A stretch of 64,000 bases of DNA from Polychytrium aggregatum. Taxonomy: Eukaryota; Chytridiomycota; Chytridiomycetes; Polychytriales. Below are positions 22,301-35,249 of the stretch, in pieces. The position numbers were made by a program, and so were the translations under genes. Every line of letters begins with the position of its first letter. Positions within the stretch are counted from its first letter, which is position 1. Location of the stretch: the NCBI RefSeq assembly GCF_025602895.1, contig NW_026516210.1, positions 992,001-1,056,000 on the forward strand, read 5' to 3'. Below the pieces are notes generated by a model. That model saw nothing but the letters and a program-made list of their open reading frames with translations, was not told the DNA's origin and ran no database searches.

Positions 22301-25300
22301 CTCGACATTGTCAAGTTCCTGCTCGACCATGACCGGTCGCTCGTTGATCTTTCGGGCGAGTCTGGCTATACCCCTGTCATGACTGCGGCACGAACCAGCG
22401 GCCATGTCGATATCGTCCGCACCTTGATCAGCGACTACAACGCCGATCTCGAAAAGCTCAACACCTACGGCGAGACCACCCTCCTTCGCACCCTGTACTC
22501 CAACCCCGACGTCGAGACCCTCACCGTCCTCTTGGATGCTGGTGCCAATGTCCACGCCATCGACAACACGATGTGGGATGCTGCGCTCTGCGCTTGCCTC
22601 GATCCCAATATCGAGGTCTTTAAGCTCATCCTGGCCCGTGGCGCCAGTCTCCGGGGCATCAACACCAATGGCTACACCGTGTTCAACTACAGTCCCGCCC
22701 ACAACAACTTCTCTGCCGAGCTGGCCAAGCTGCTGATCGAGCATCTGCGCCGCGAGCCCACCCTGCCTCCAGAGGAACAGAGCCCTTACACCGCCTCGAT
22801 CGATGCTCTCCTCAACCTTTCCGCCTGCCGGAACAAGCCTCCGCTCCTGGACACTCTCGCCGCCGGAAACCTCAGCGTCAGTGAGGAGTTCATCAACGCC
22901 GGTGCTCGTCTCGATGTGACCGACGACGACTTCCAGTCGGCCTTCCTTGCTGCCTGCAAGGGCGGCAATCTCGAGGCCGTCAAGCTCGTGCTCAGCAAGG
23001 GTGGCGACTGCAACGCCATCAACGGGAGCGGCTCCAACGGGCTGCTGGAGGCCTGCAGCAACACCGATTCCGATCCCGTCGACCTTGTGCGCTATCTCCT
23101 CGAGCAGGTCTATCCGCACTACGGCTCTGGCGACTTCAAGCCCGAGATCTTGGTCAACCGCATCAACTACGATGGCGATGCCCCGCTGCACAGTGCCGCC
23201 CGCAGCCTCGGCAAGAACACCGTCCGCTACCTGCTCACCAAGGGTGCCAATCCCAACCAGATCAACAGCTCCGGCCAGACCCCCCTGACGCTCGTCACCC
23301 AGCGCGACTACTCGTGGGGCTCTTCGGACGACGACTCAGAGGAGGCCAACGCCAGCGTCAACGCGGCCCTCGAGATTGTCAAACATCTGCTGAATGCCGG
23401 CGCCAACATCAACCACGAGCTGCCGGATGGATCGACGCCGCTGCTGACTGCGCTCGGATCGGGCCTGGACAAGGTCGCCATCCACCTCATGGACCACGGG
23501 GCCGCGCTCGACGCCGTCGACAACCAGGGCAACGATGCCTTCATGAATGCCTGCTCCGGCTCCTCTGTCGCGACGATGCAAAAGGTCCTTGAATCTGGCG
23601 CGAAGCGATGGTCTGTCAGCACCCTCCGGCTTATGACGCCTCTCCACATCGCGGTCGATTCCGGTGACATTGACACCGTCAAATACGTCGTCGAGAACTG
23701 CCTCGAAGGCGACGCCGAGGCCCGCAGCAAGCTCATCAACCTGCAAGACACGTATGGAGATACGCCTCTGACGTCGGCTGTCTCGTCCAGCTACTGGGAC
23801 ATTGCCCTGTATCTCGTCGAGAACGGGGCCGATGTCGAACACAAGAACGCCCTTGCGTTGCATGAGGCCGCACGCAGCGGAGAGTTGAAGCTGGTCTCGG
23901 CCATTCTGGAGAGACGCAAGGACTGCATCGACCGGCGCGACAACACCGCGTCGACGCCACTCTTGACGGCCGCCACCGCAGGAGTCTTGGAGGTGGTCAA
24001 ACTGCTGGTCGAGGCCGGGGCCGACACGACCGTGCGTGATCAGGACCAGAGCGACCTTTTCCTCTGCGCCTGCACCAGCGGCAACCTGGCCGTGGTCCGC
24101 TACTGTGCCGACAAGTCGGCTGACCTGTACCGCTGCACGGTTTCGGACCGCTCTGCCGTCCACATCGCCGTGGCCGCCAACGACGCCAGCATCGTCGAGT
24201 TTGTCACCGAAAAGCTGGCCAAGGACAACCCTGACCAGCTCAAGAAGCTCTTGGATCAGCTTTCCGACGACGACCGCACGCCGCTGCTCCAGGCTTGCGC
24301 CGACGACATGCCTGATGCCGTCTTCCATCTGCTGAAGCACGGCGCCGACCCCAACAGGGACAACTCGTCCGGCACTACGCCGCTGATGATGGCTGCTCAG
24401 TGCGGTAGCCTCCGCACCGTCGAGCGGCTCCTCAAGAACCCCGCCGTCGACATTGACGTCAAGTCCGACGAAGGCTTCACCGCCCTGCACTACGCCATCA
24501 CCAGCAACAACGTCGACATCTTTGTCAAGCTCTTTGAGGTGACGTCGCGCCCGATCGAAATTGAGGAGCGCACCCACATCCTGACCTCGGCGTATTCCAG
24601 CGGCAGCCTCCAGCTGGTCGAGCTCATCGTGAGCAAGGAGCTCGACCCTTGGATCCGCGACAGCGACGGCAACGGTAGTCTGGCCCTCGCCGCCCAGAGC
24701 AACTCCCTGGACCTGGTGCAGTACCTGCTCAAACGCGACAAGTCGCCCAAGGACCTGGTTCAGGAGACCAACGCCAGCGGCATGACGCCGCTCATGGTAG
24801 CGTGCCAGGCGAACGTCTCTGCTTCGATCGCTCGTGCTCTCGTCGAAGCCGGCGCGGATGTTAATGCGACCGATGACAACGGCAACACCCCACTTTTCCA
24901 CGCCGTCTGTGCCCAAGCCTCCATCAGCTTGATCCGCTACCTCGTCAACGAAGCGCACGCCAACGTGCACGCCACCAACAACTCCAAGTCCACGCCGTGC
25001 CTCGAGGCCGTCAGTTATGGCTATGACGCAGCCGTTGTCTTTTTCCTCCACAAGGGCGCCGACGTCACCGTCCAAGACAATGAGGGACACAGCATGCTGG
25101 TATACGCCTGCAGCAGCGGCAACCTCGGCCTGGTCAAGATCCTGCTGGACCACGGCGCCCCGCTCGACCGCCTCTACACCAACGGCTACCACAGCATCAT
25201 GGCCGTGGCCGAGACCCCGCGTCTGGATCTGCTCAAGCTGCTGCTGTCGCACGAGGCTGCTCGTCCCTTGCTCACAAAGACGGACGCCAACAACCTGTCG

Positions 25301-28192
25301 CCGGTAATCAAGGCATCGGCTCAGTACGGCGGCATGGCTGTCGTCGACTACCTGCTGTCGCAGGGCGCCAACCCGAACGACAGCGACACCGACGGCACCA
25401 CTGTGCTCATCTATGCCACCCAGAAGAAGTGTCTCCCGCTCGTCCAGAAGCTCGTGAAGACCTACAACGTCGACATCGATGCCAAGGACAGCTATGGAAA
25501 CACGGCCCTGATCCACGCCATCCAGAACAACGATCTGCTGATCATCCAGCTCCTGGTCGAGAGCGGCGCCAATATCCAGGTCCGCAACCTCGCCGGCGAC
25601 GATCCGCTCATCACCGCCTGCCGCAGCGCCAGTCTGGCCGTGGTCAAGTTCCTGGTCGGAAGCGGCGTGCAGCTCGACGCCAAGAACATTGACTCCGAGA
25701 CCGCCCTGCTGATTGCCGTCCGCGAGAACCAGCCCAAGGCAGCGTCGTTCCTGCTGGGCCTGGACCGGCCCGAGCTCGACTCTGTCATCGACGGCAGCGA
25801 CCGCCAGGGCAACACCCCGCTCTTCCATACCATCATCAACACCAACCCGAGTCTGTACAAGCTCCTGCGCAGCAAGGGCGCCAAGCTCGACGTGCTGAGC
25901 AGCGATGGCACAAGCATGCTGATCCAAGCGGTCCGGGCCAACTCGATGGAGATGATCGACATGATTCTCGAGGACCCCGACTGCACCAACCTCAACCACC
26001 ACAACAACGACGGCACCACGGCCCTCCTTGCCGCCGCCAACCTGTCTCAGCCCAACGAGCCTCTGATCCGCCGCCTGATCGAGAAGGGCGCTGACATCCA
26101 TGCCCTCGACAACGACAAGCGCGGGCTGTTCTACTGGACCAGCGCCACGGGCATCGTCTCACTCATCAAGATCGCCGTCGATGCCGGTGTCGATGTCACC
26201 CAGCGAGCGGACGCGGGCATCACGGGCCTGCACATGGCCGTGCAGTCCGGAAACCTTCAGGCGGTGCAGTACCTCCTCGGCATCGACAAGGTGCGCGAAA
26301 CCATCAACGTTGCCGACGACAACGGCTCCACCGCCCTGATCTTTGCCGCCAGCAGTCTCCCTGCCGCCGTCGATGTGCTCCTGGAGAGCGGTGCCGATGT
26401 CAATGCCGTCACCTCGGCGGGCCGCACGCCCCTGATGATGGCCTGTGAGTCGCAGCTCCGCCTGGGCTTCAACAGCATCCTCCGCGACAGCCGCACGGAC
26501 GTCAACCACCGTGACGAGAACGGCGACAGCGCCTTGCTGATTGCCGCCACCTGCAAGACACACAACTACTGCGAGGCCCTCCTGGAGCGCGGCGCCGAGA
26601 TCGATATCCGCAACAACAGCGGCAACACCGTGTTCCTGAACGCCGTCTCGTCCGGCACGATCGAGCTGATCCAGCTGGTCGTTGAGCGAGGCGCGCGTGT
26701 CACCGACGTGAACGAGCAGGGCGAGACCGGCCTGCTCATCGCCGTGGGCTCGGGCAACCTGGATGTGCTCCGGTATGTCCTCGAGCACTGCACCAAGCAC
26801 GACGCCGGGCTGATCGACCAGGCCGACCATGAAGGCACCACGCCGCTCATGTCGGCCGCGGCCAACGGCAACCTGGGCGTCGTCAAGTTCCTGCTGGAGA
26901 AGGGTGCCAACGCCGGTCTGGTCAACTCCCAAGGCAAGACGGCCCTGATGATTGCCTGCCAGAACGGCGAGCGCGACATTGCCGAAGTCCTCTGCCCCAC
27001 GAGCAAGTCTGTGATCGACCACTTTGACGCCAGCAACCAGTCGGCCCTCTTCTCGGCCATCAGCGTCTCGGACCTGGGCCTGGTCAGGCTGCTTGTGACC
27101 AACGGCGCCTCGCTCGAGGCTCAGGACGCTACCGGGGTCAACCCGTTTATGCATGCCTGCAGCCTCGGCAACCTCTCGGTTGTGATGTACCTCGCCAAGA
27201 CCAACCCCGCCAGCGCCAACAGCAAGGTGGTCAGCCCGGAGGGCGAGACGGCTCTCCTGCGCGCTGTCAAGAACAAATCGCTCGATGTTGCCCAGTATCT
27301 CATCGACATTGCCAGCGACGACGACCTCGCCAACCTGGTGAACCAGGGCGACCAGCACGGCGTCACGCCCTTGCTCAGTGCCGCCCAGGACGGCAGCGCC
27401 TACTTTGCCACGCTCCTGCTGGACAAGGGTGCCGACATCAACCACGTCGACGACCAGAACGAGTCCGCGCTGCTGAAGAGTGCCGCGGCCGACTCCCTCG
27501 ACATCGTCAAGGTGCTGCTCGAGCGTGGCATCGCCGATATCCACGCCCGATCGTCCGCCACGGGCATGACGCCCCTGTTTGCGGCCGTCTCGAGCGGCAG
27601 CTTCCACACAATGCATATTTTGGTCGAGCGTGGGGCCACCATCGACGACGTCGACAAGGACGGCAACAACCTCTTCATGACCGCCATCGGCTCCAACACC
27701 ATCCGGATGGTCGAGGAAGTTGCCAAGCTGGGTGCACCCCTCAACCAACCAAACAACCTCGGCGAGACCTGCCTGATGAAGGCCGTGGCGACCAACATCC
27801 CGGCGATTGTCGAGTTTGTCCTCAAGACCGTCGAGGGTCTGGATGTGAACCACAAGACCGAGGATGGCCGATGCGCCATGACCATCGCCAAGGAGAACGA
27901 GGACGAAGCCATCATCGAGATGCTGCGCGCCTTTGGAGCGCAGGACGTCGAGATTCCAGAGCATGCCGATGATGCGGAGGATGATGCCGTTGATGCTGCC
28001 GATGATGATGCTGCTGACGCTCCTGCCGAGGGCGCCACTGCTGATGCTGCTGATGCCGGTGACGCTGCTGTCGAGTGCGCCACTGCTGATAGTGCTACTG
28101 ATGCTCCTGCTGTCGAGGGCGCCGCTGCCGATGCCAAAGTGATTGCCACTGGCAGCAGCGAGGACCAAGGCACATTCGCCACTGAAGCCTAG
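19304..28192 (+). CDS. Giant TIR domain - ankyrin repeat protein
   Basis: Ten exons: 19304-19423, 19522-19548, 19659-19685, 19976-20310, 20402-20467, 20630-20763, 20858-20909, 21006-21061, 21177-21237, 21361-28192. They encode 2569 residues (four more if the in-frame ATG at 19292 is used). After a Pro/Ala/Asp-rich linker comes a TIR-type domain at about 158-310: strand A is VFISYCW (160-166), the BB-loop region is LDINELGIG (212-220), then AAIVVAHISDEY, C254-KRE257 and IIPVIVG. Glu257 falls where NAD-cleaving TIR domains place their catalytic glutamate (by eye). A basic helical linker (about 320-350) leads into roughly 60 ankyrin repeats with typical TALHYAA and TPLMLAA cores, then an acidic Ala/Asp-rich tail. 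By analogy it could be a receptor whose repeats sense a ligand and whose TIR signals or cleaves NAD; that role is inference. Family and gene structure are firm. Confidence 0.88.
19825..19886. repeat. Minisatellite in TIR-ankyrin intron 3
   Basis: Seven to eight copies of CCATCCAGT lie inside the intron 19686-19975. Confidence 0.9.
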
Positions 28193-28551
28193 ACGCAGTA
28201 ATACTCCAACCCATGTTGTCCGTTCCCTCCATACGATTCCATGCTTGCTCTGTTTACAGCGTTCCCAAAAATGAAATGGGACACCCCCGTACACAACATG
28301 AAGCGAGGCACTCAATGTTTATACTTGTTTGGATGGAAGCACCCATATCCATCGTTCATAGCAACCCTCCTTGGTGGGGGCTTCCCCGCCTCCGTCTTGC
28401 TCCCCTTCCCTTCTGCCAGAAAGTTTCGTGTCCTATTCGTCTCTGTACATCGAAATACATAGCTGTGTTGTCGTTTACTCCGAGGGTCGAGTCGGTCAGA
28501 GCGTGGCAGGGCCGACTCAAAACCAGACGTAAGGACAACAGTAAATCACTG
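28193..28551. other. Convergent 3' region TIR-ankyrin / DZIP1
   Basis: A 359-bp gap between two facing stop codons. I see no feature besides the expected 3' untranslated sequence. Confidence 0.6.
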
Positions 28552-31500
28552 CTATGCATGCTCCATATCGAGCTCTGAGTCGTCAAAGTCAAACTCGTCT
28601 TCTTCCGCCAGCCGTGGCTGTTGTGCTGCTGTTGTGGATCCTACCAGAGTTTCGACCAAGGTTCCCGCCAAGCATCCCGGTTATCAAGTTGAAGCAAGAT
28701 GTCAGCAAAGCAAGCGTGAGCAGCGACAGCGGTGCATGGGCAGAGCCAATAAAGACCTCTATCAACCTGCGCCACATCTTATCCACGCAAGCATGCCGAC
28801 TTGCGAGTGCGAGGATCAATCCGCCGCACCCACAGCCTGGCTCTACTCTCGGCATCGCTGCGTTCACCCACCTCGTGGTTTGCTGTCGGCTTCGCGCTCT
28901 GGCTGTCGCTGGCTGCGGGTAGGTTCCTCATCGTCATCCCACGGCGATTCGTCGTCGGACTGATTCGCCGCCACTCTGATCACAGCCGGGCGGCTGACGG
29001 CCGGTGCTGGTGCTGACGAGGCCTTTCGCTCTGGACCGGGCGATCGGTCTGTCCATCCGTTTCCACCAGAGCCCCCAGGTGCCGTTCCACCGCGACCGCC
29101 CCGATCTCGAGCGGTCGCATCCTCATCGCTGCTGGGAGGCTGGACATTGGCCTTGAACTTTTGGACGAGGTCGGCATTTTCCATGTCGCTGAAGGAAGTA
29201 ATTTCGAGGCTGGCGCTGATCTCGCTTAGCTCGGTGACGTCAAACGAGTTCATGTCGTCGCCGGTGCCCTGTGTGCTTCTCCCGCCACGCGAGGCCGGCC
29301 GGGTATTGCCTGGGGCCACTTGGACGACATTGGTTTGTGGTGCGCCTTTGACAATACTGGCACTGGTGCCCCGACCAGGGGTTGGCTGTGGTGTGGTGCT
29401 GCCGTTGGTCGACGCCGCGGGTTGCCGTGACTTGCTTGCACCGGAGAACATCGACTTTGGCTGGCGCGGCCAGCTCGCCGAGTCTGTGGTTTCCTCCGAG
29501 ACCTCGGTGATGGTGTTAGTGCTGTGCTGTTGGAAGTCTCGCAGTCCCAGAGGAAGTCCGCGGGCGGATGACGGGCGCAACGAGTCCGACTCGGCTCGGC
29601 TGTTGCCGTAAGTGTCTCGAGGTGCGAGTCGCTGGGGAGGCGGCGACGATCGATCGCGACCGCCACAGTTATCGTTGTTATCGTCGCCATCGTTGTCGCT
29701 GTCGTCGTCGTTGCCGCGGCGGCCATATTCTCTTGCGTGTGGCTGAGGCGAGGACGAAGCAGAGACAGCAGGGCTTTGCTCGACCGAGTGTTCTTCGTCG
29801 GGGTAGTTGTCAATGTCGTGCACGGCGGTCTCACGCTCAGCATGGTCAGCAGCTGAAGTGGCATCCGAACGGCTCGAGCGGCTGCGTCGGTGGCCCATCT
29901 TGGTCAAGGCTGACTTGATGCCCTGGGTAAACACCGACATCCGGCTGCTTCGCTGATTCGACGGAGATGCGCCTCGGGGCTTGATCGGACTTGGACCCTC
30001 ACTGCTTGCCGTGGAGCCAGAGCCAATGCTGCATCACAAACGACAGACCAGTGGCCGTCAATCATGCGCACCTGATGCTCGTGGACGACATGATACAAGA
30101 GTTCCAGAGGCTCCAGGATGACAAGACGCTGGATAGCGATGGCACATCTTGCTCGGGACTCGACTCCGAACACACTTCATCCGACCTTTGGTTCCCTCCA
30201 TACCCACCTGTGCGTATCGCTTCTGTCGTGCTCGCGGTCGCCGCCTCGCGGCTCAAGCCCCGAATCCATGCTGGCTCGACCCTTTGTGCCTCGTTCCTTG
30301 CCCGCCTTGGAGGGCTTGCTCTCGTTGGGCGAGGACTTCCAGAACTGCCACGATGCCGAAGATCGGCGCGAGTGCGATTTGTGGCCGTCCCCGTGGCCCT
30401 GGTCGTCATCGTGGCTGTGATCCTGGCTTTCGGTCACCTTTTGGACTCGTTCGGGGCTCTGGGACGACGACCGACGGCCTCGCTTGGCTCTGGAGAGGGT
30501 CTCAGAGAATCGTGCCCGCAGCCCTGCGATTGGGCTGCGCTTGGTCTTGGGCGTCAGGCCTGGTTCAGGCACAGGCTCAGGCTCATGCTCTTGCTCTGAT
30601 TCTGACTCGCGATCTTGTTGGTATCCACGTCGGCTCGCCGAGTCGACACCGGGCTCGTGGCTGTCGCCGGATTCCTCAGTGTATGCCTGGGAGGCATCGT
30701 CGGACTGTTCCCGCCGGTGACTCTGTGCCACTTGGGTTTGGCGCTGCTGCTGGGCAAAGGCTCGACGCTTGAGCGGCGAGCTCAGGGGATATGCCGGCGT
30801 CTTTTTCGAGTGTGGGATTCGGATGGACAGTTTCGGGGGCTTTGCTGGCCGCAGATGCGTGGGGTGTTGCTGCTCGCAGTCGTCATGAAGCTCTGGCTGA
30901 CCATCGGGGCCGTTGTCGTCGGCAGGGAGATTGGCCCGCTCTGGAGTGTGTTTAAGCGGTATGAAGCAAACACGGTCATTTTGGTGTTAGTGTCAGTGTA
31001 CGAGAGGGACCGCTTCCGACCAGGGCAGGAGACCTTGCCGCTCGGTACGTCGTTTTGCACTAGAAAACCTGGCTGCAGTGCTCTTTGAAGCCCACCTGCA
31101 TGCAGATTGATCAAGCTGCCGAGCTTCTCGTTTACGACTGGGGTCTCCGCGCCCGGCCGCTCGGGGCTCTTTGCCGACTTGGACAAGACAAGCGGTCGTG
31201 CCAGGCGCTCGTCTTTGGGCACCTCAGGCTCATAGAAGAACTGTTCCATGATCAGTGCAACATCATTCTCGAGCGATTTGCGCATTCGCTTGTGGTTTGG
31301 GTTGGCTCCGTGGTCCCTCTTCCACTCTTCGACCATGTGTTCAACGAAAGGATACGCGAGAGAGCGATTGCGGCTGAGAGTTAAGGATACCCACAAAACA
31401 AATGATCGACCACAAATCGCCAGCACAGCCACGAGTCGCCAGCATATCCACGAGTCAGCGCTCTCAGACTGGAGTTGAAGGTCAAGCACTATCGCCGGCT

Positions 31501-34500
31501 TGGCTCCATCAACATCGCGGGTCAGCGTGAGCGATGCACATGCTTGGTCCCACCCCCAACAGACGAGCAGCCCCTGGTGGAAAAGGATATCTTCAGAACA
31601 GCCTCCATTTCGGCTTCGTCAATCTTCTCATTTATCCCCAGCGACTGATACTCGTTCCTGACCTGGCCTTTGAGGTTATGTCGTTTCTTACGAAAGTCCT
31701 CCTCCGAATGCAGCAGGAGTGACGTGCACCATGGAGTGTTTTCCAGCGATATCTCTGCCGAGCCACAGCAAGCACAGCATCAGCGAATGGTCAAAGGATA
31801 CGTCCACTTTGAATCGAGATCTTACCGCAACCGCCCTTTGGGACAAGTTCTCTTTCGCTCAAGCAACAACACACTCCAGATGGGCCCCCATATGCGTGCA
31901 CACCGACTCCCCACCTGTGTGGGCTTCCAAGAACGCCAAGCAGTCCTGCCAGTTTGGAGGGCGAGTGACTTTGGATGGCTGCGATGATGTCGAGATCTTG
32001 GAATACGATTGGATGTTGCACAGAGTCAATGCGTTGCTCCGGACACTACTCAGGACAGTTTGTGCGAGCATTCTCGGGCTGTCTGCGGCATGCCCATTGC
32101 CTTGGGCCTGCACTCCTGTGCAGACGCGAAGGAACAATCACCTCAGACTCGGGCTCGGATGGCTGGGCTGGGATCTCAAGCCGCAGCTGCGACGGCTGTG
32201 TGTGTGGGAAGTGGGGATTGATGTCGATTGTCGAAAGCGCAGCCAGCGCGATGGGTTTCGGCGGGAGTTGCGATCAGAGTGGAGAGTGGTGTGCGTTGAC
32301 GGTGGATGCAACCCAGCAGGCACGTTGGGCGAACAGTTGCAGTCGATGTGGCGACACGGGAGCAGACAACAAACGTCATTGTTAATGAGTATATCGGAGG
32401 TGGATTGTAGCAGATCAGGCTCATCAAAGGGGTGCTGTCGAGTGCATGTCCTCCCGAACCTGCTTTTGAGGAAAAGGAGGAGGAGACGCTGTTTCGCTGG
32501 GCTTTTCCACAAACGAAGGCTGTCGAACGGCCTCTGGCTTGCGTGCGGGCTCGCGCTCCAGAGGCGGTTGCTTTGTTTGCACGATCTTTTGGGTCAGCTC
32601 CACCGTTTTGGCCTGCTCCTGCATGAGCAGGCTCTGCAGTCGCTGAATCTGGAGGTTGGCGTCTGTGATCTGGCTTGTCAGGTTGCGGTAGTCCCGGTCC
32701 TAATAGCATACGGGTCCGTCGCCAGGGTTGATCAGGGCACTGCGACCAACCTCCAGTATCAAAGAATCGCCATATCATGTGTACCCGCATGATCATGGCT
32801 GCTGCTTGCCCCTGTCCGTGGATATAGGTGGTGCCCCGTCTGCCTTACATATTCCTTGGCGAGATCGTCTCGGAGCCGGGACATTTCGCGGTCCTGCATC
32901 GCCTCGAGTGCCTTCTTGATCTCCGAGTTCTTTTCTTCGAGCTTCTTGGCGACCAGCTCCTCGAGGGCTCGCTCTCGGGTCTCGTGTGACTCGGCCGACT
33001 CGGCTGACTCGACAGTGTCATCGTCGTCCTCGATCCTGCCGATATTGGACGCCGGTGGTATTTCCTGGAGACGGTGTCGCTGCAGAGCCAACGGCGTTTG
33101 ACATCAGTGGACTCGTTGGGTCAGGAGCGTGCAGTGCAGCACTCTGTATAGGAGAAGGAGGGCGGGGAGATGCCCTATGTACGTGCACCAAGGAAATCGG
33201 TCTCTCGCACCATGTTCTCAATGACCTTGCGCTCGTCTTGGAGGATGCGGCGCTCTTCTTCAAGCTCGAGATGAATCTGTGACTGTGAAATGGCATCGAT
33301 CCAGTGTTATGATGCCGAGCTCGGTGCAATGCATCGACCGAGGAGCGAAGCCTTTGGCGACAACTTGTGGTCGTGGCATTGTGGTTCCGAGTGCGTGGTC
33401 TTATCATGTTGTCAGAGACGATGTGGGACAGACTCTCGGATCTGTGCGGATACTGGGCTATACCTTGAGCTCTTGTATCTGGCGATCAAGATTCAGCTTG
33501 TCCTTTTGCACGCTCTGCTGGTTCACGATCTGGAATCCGGGTTAGCATGAGCAGGCAACGTAGTGAATGGGTGCTACGGGCTTCTGTCGGGACCTACCGT
33601 CTGCTCGATGGTGGATCGAATGAGCTCGAGATCCTTCTTGGTGGTGTCGGTGGAGTTGGCCGTCAGCTTGTCAACAAGTCGCTCGCCGAGGACCTCGAGG
33701 ATCCGGAAGAACGATCCCGGCAGTTCGCCTTCCTCGCGCCTGGGATTGCAGGGATAGGGGACGTGCTCGGCAGGGTGTCGGCGTCGAATATGCGACTCCA
33801 GGTACCCGAATGTGCAAAACACCTTGCGACAGTATGGGCAGCGCTGGGTTCGATGGAAGGGCTGCGTAAGACTGGCTGTTTGGGAACATGGACGACAGGA
33901 TGGAGAGCTCGCGCGAACGATGGATCTCTGGCAAGTGGTCATATTGTGTCGCAGTAGCGGCTGAGTGCTGCGGTGACGACGACCAAGTGCCTATCGCTGT
34001 GCTGGAAGTACCTCGTATTGCGAAGAGTTTGTGGGTTTCTGGACAGAGATTGCAGGCCTCTGATCACTGCCTGGGGAGGCCTTGGCCATCAGTTGGTAGG
34101 TCTGGTTGACCTTTTGGAGAGAGCGCAACTGCTTCTTGAGGGCCAGGACCTCAGAGTCCTGATGAGGACACGGTGTTTAGGCAGCGTGTGTGTCGGGGTT
34201 GGCATACACCGAGTTTAGAGATACGCTGGATCAAATATGCAACCGTTGCCGGCCTGCCCCCAAAGCCGATGGCCACAACACCGGGGAATAGTCACCCTCG
34301 AGCAGGTTCACGATGGAATCGGTTGCGGGACTCAAGACACACTCGCCTTGCTCTTTAGCCCGCTCTGAGCGTCGGCCAAGGCTTGCTGGAGGTTGGTCTT
34401 TTCGCTTTCGAGGTTTTTGTTGACGCCAACGAGGGTCGACTGCGGTGCACAAGCGATTGATGAGTGCGGTGGTCATGATGCGGAAGAAGGCCACGCGTCA

Positions 34501-34979
34501 TCCTTTACATGGACCAACCTGGCAGAACAGCAGATACTCGATGATGAGCTGCGCGAGGCGAAAGAGCTTGACAAAGCTGCGATCGACAGAGCGGAGATCT
34601 GTGGCGAGCAAAAGAGTGTCAGAGCCGAGGACTGCAGACAATCCGAGGGTAGCAGTCACAGCGAGCGGCTCTGAGCGTGGCCTCGGATGGATGCATTCCA
34701 GCAACCACTCGCCGATACGCGTCGCTGGTGATGGTGCAGCCGACATATCGAGCGAGACACATCTGGCGACAGGTGACAGCCAGAATATGTGCACGGAGTA
34801 CCTTCGTACTCGAGGTCGCAAAAGGCGACGTTGTCGAGGATCTCCTGGAGCAGCGACACGTCGGCGTTGTTGATGACGGCCTCGACTTGGATGCTGCCCA
34901 GGGTCCTCCAGTCGAGCCGCTCGCGACGCTTGCGGAACGAGAACTTGTTGGCGGCATCGGTGTCGACTCGAATGGACAT
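28552..34979 (-). CDS. DZIP1: DZIP1-like ciliary/basal-body zinc finger protein
   Basis: I read sixteen exons: 34979-34802, 34598-34519, 34439-34347, 34158-34012, 33861-33598, 33529-33464, 33276-33211, 33064-32849, 32699-32460, 32195-32142, 31996-31915, 31754-about 31590, 31373-31096, 30940-30208, 30028-28872, 28640-28552, about 1300 residues. The N-terminus has the DZIP1-family domain (FSFRKRRERLDWRTL, then LLQEILDNVAFCDLEYE, LAQLIIEYLLFCQ). A single C2H2 finger follows at C174-x2-C177-x12-H190-x4-H195, then charged coiled coil and the family's C-terminal segment (VRNEYQSLGINEKIDEAEM). The protein ends in a Ser-rich disordered region and the acidic tail EEDEFDFDDSELDMEHA. DZIP1 acts at the centriole/ciliary transition zone in animals; here it implies a zoospore flagellum. 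Intron 3 has a GC donor (34346). The exon 12-13 junction is unresolved; see findings. Confidence 0.85.
31374..31590 (-). other. Candidate U12-type intron in DZIP1
   Basis: On the minus strand, directly after a codon-phase-0 AAG, the sequence reads ATATCCTTT (31590-31582), the classical U12-type AT-AC donor. The other end has TCCTTAAC (31387-31380), matching the U12 branch site, then an AG at 31375-31374. However, the downstream exon needs two carried bases, so phases disagree by two if both sites are used as drawn. Alternatives are a GTCTGT donor at 31564 or a sequence error. Confidence 0.4.
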
Positions 34980-35249
34980 GGAGGGCGTGCCAGGGCTCAA
35001 CAGGCTTGAGCGATATTCGATCTGGGATCAGAAACGACGCAGATGCAGTCGGACGGAGCCGAGACGGGCTGAAGATGGACTCGCTGGCACGGGGGGTTGT
35101 GTTGAATGGCGATGCGGCTGGCTCGGGAACGGAAGATGAATCGCTGGTCCAGCAGCGACAGATTGAGTATCAAGATGCAAGACGCAAGTCGCAAGATGCA
35201 GAGAATGGGCGCCAGGGGATCATGGACGAGAGTGAATGGTGGGAAAGTG

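Noticed and set aside
23336-28315. Two very long minus-strand open frames (about 921 and 718 codons) opposite the ankyrin exon.
   Set aside because: They mirror the plus-strand ankyrin codons, have Val/Asp/Gly/Leu-skewed composition and no domain. They are a by-product of GC-rich third positions and repetitive coding on the other strand.
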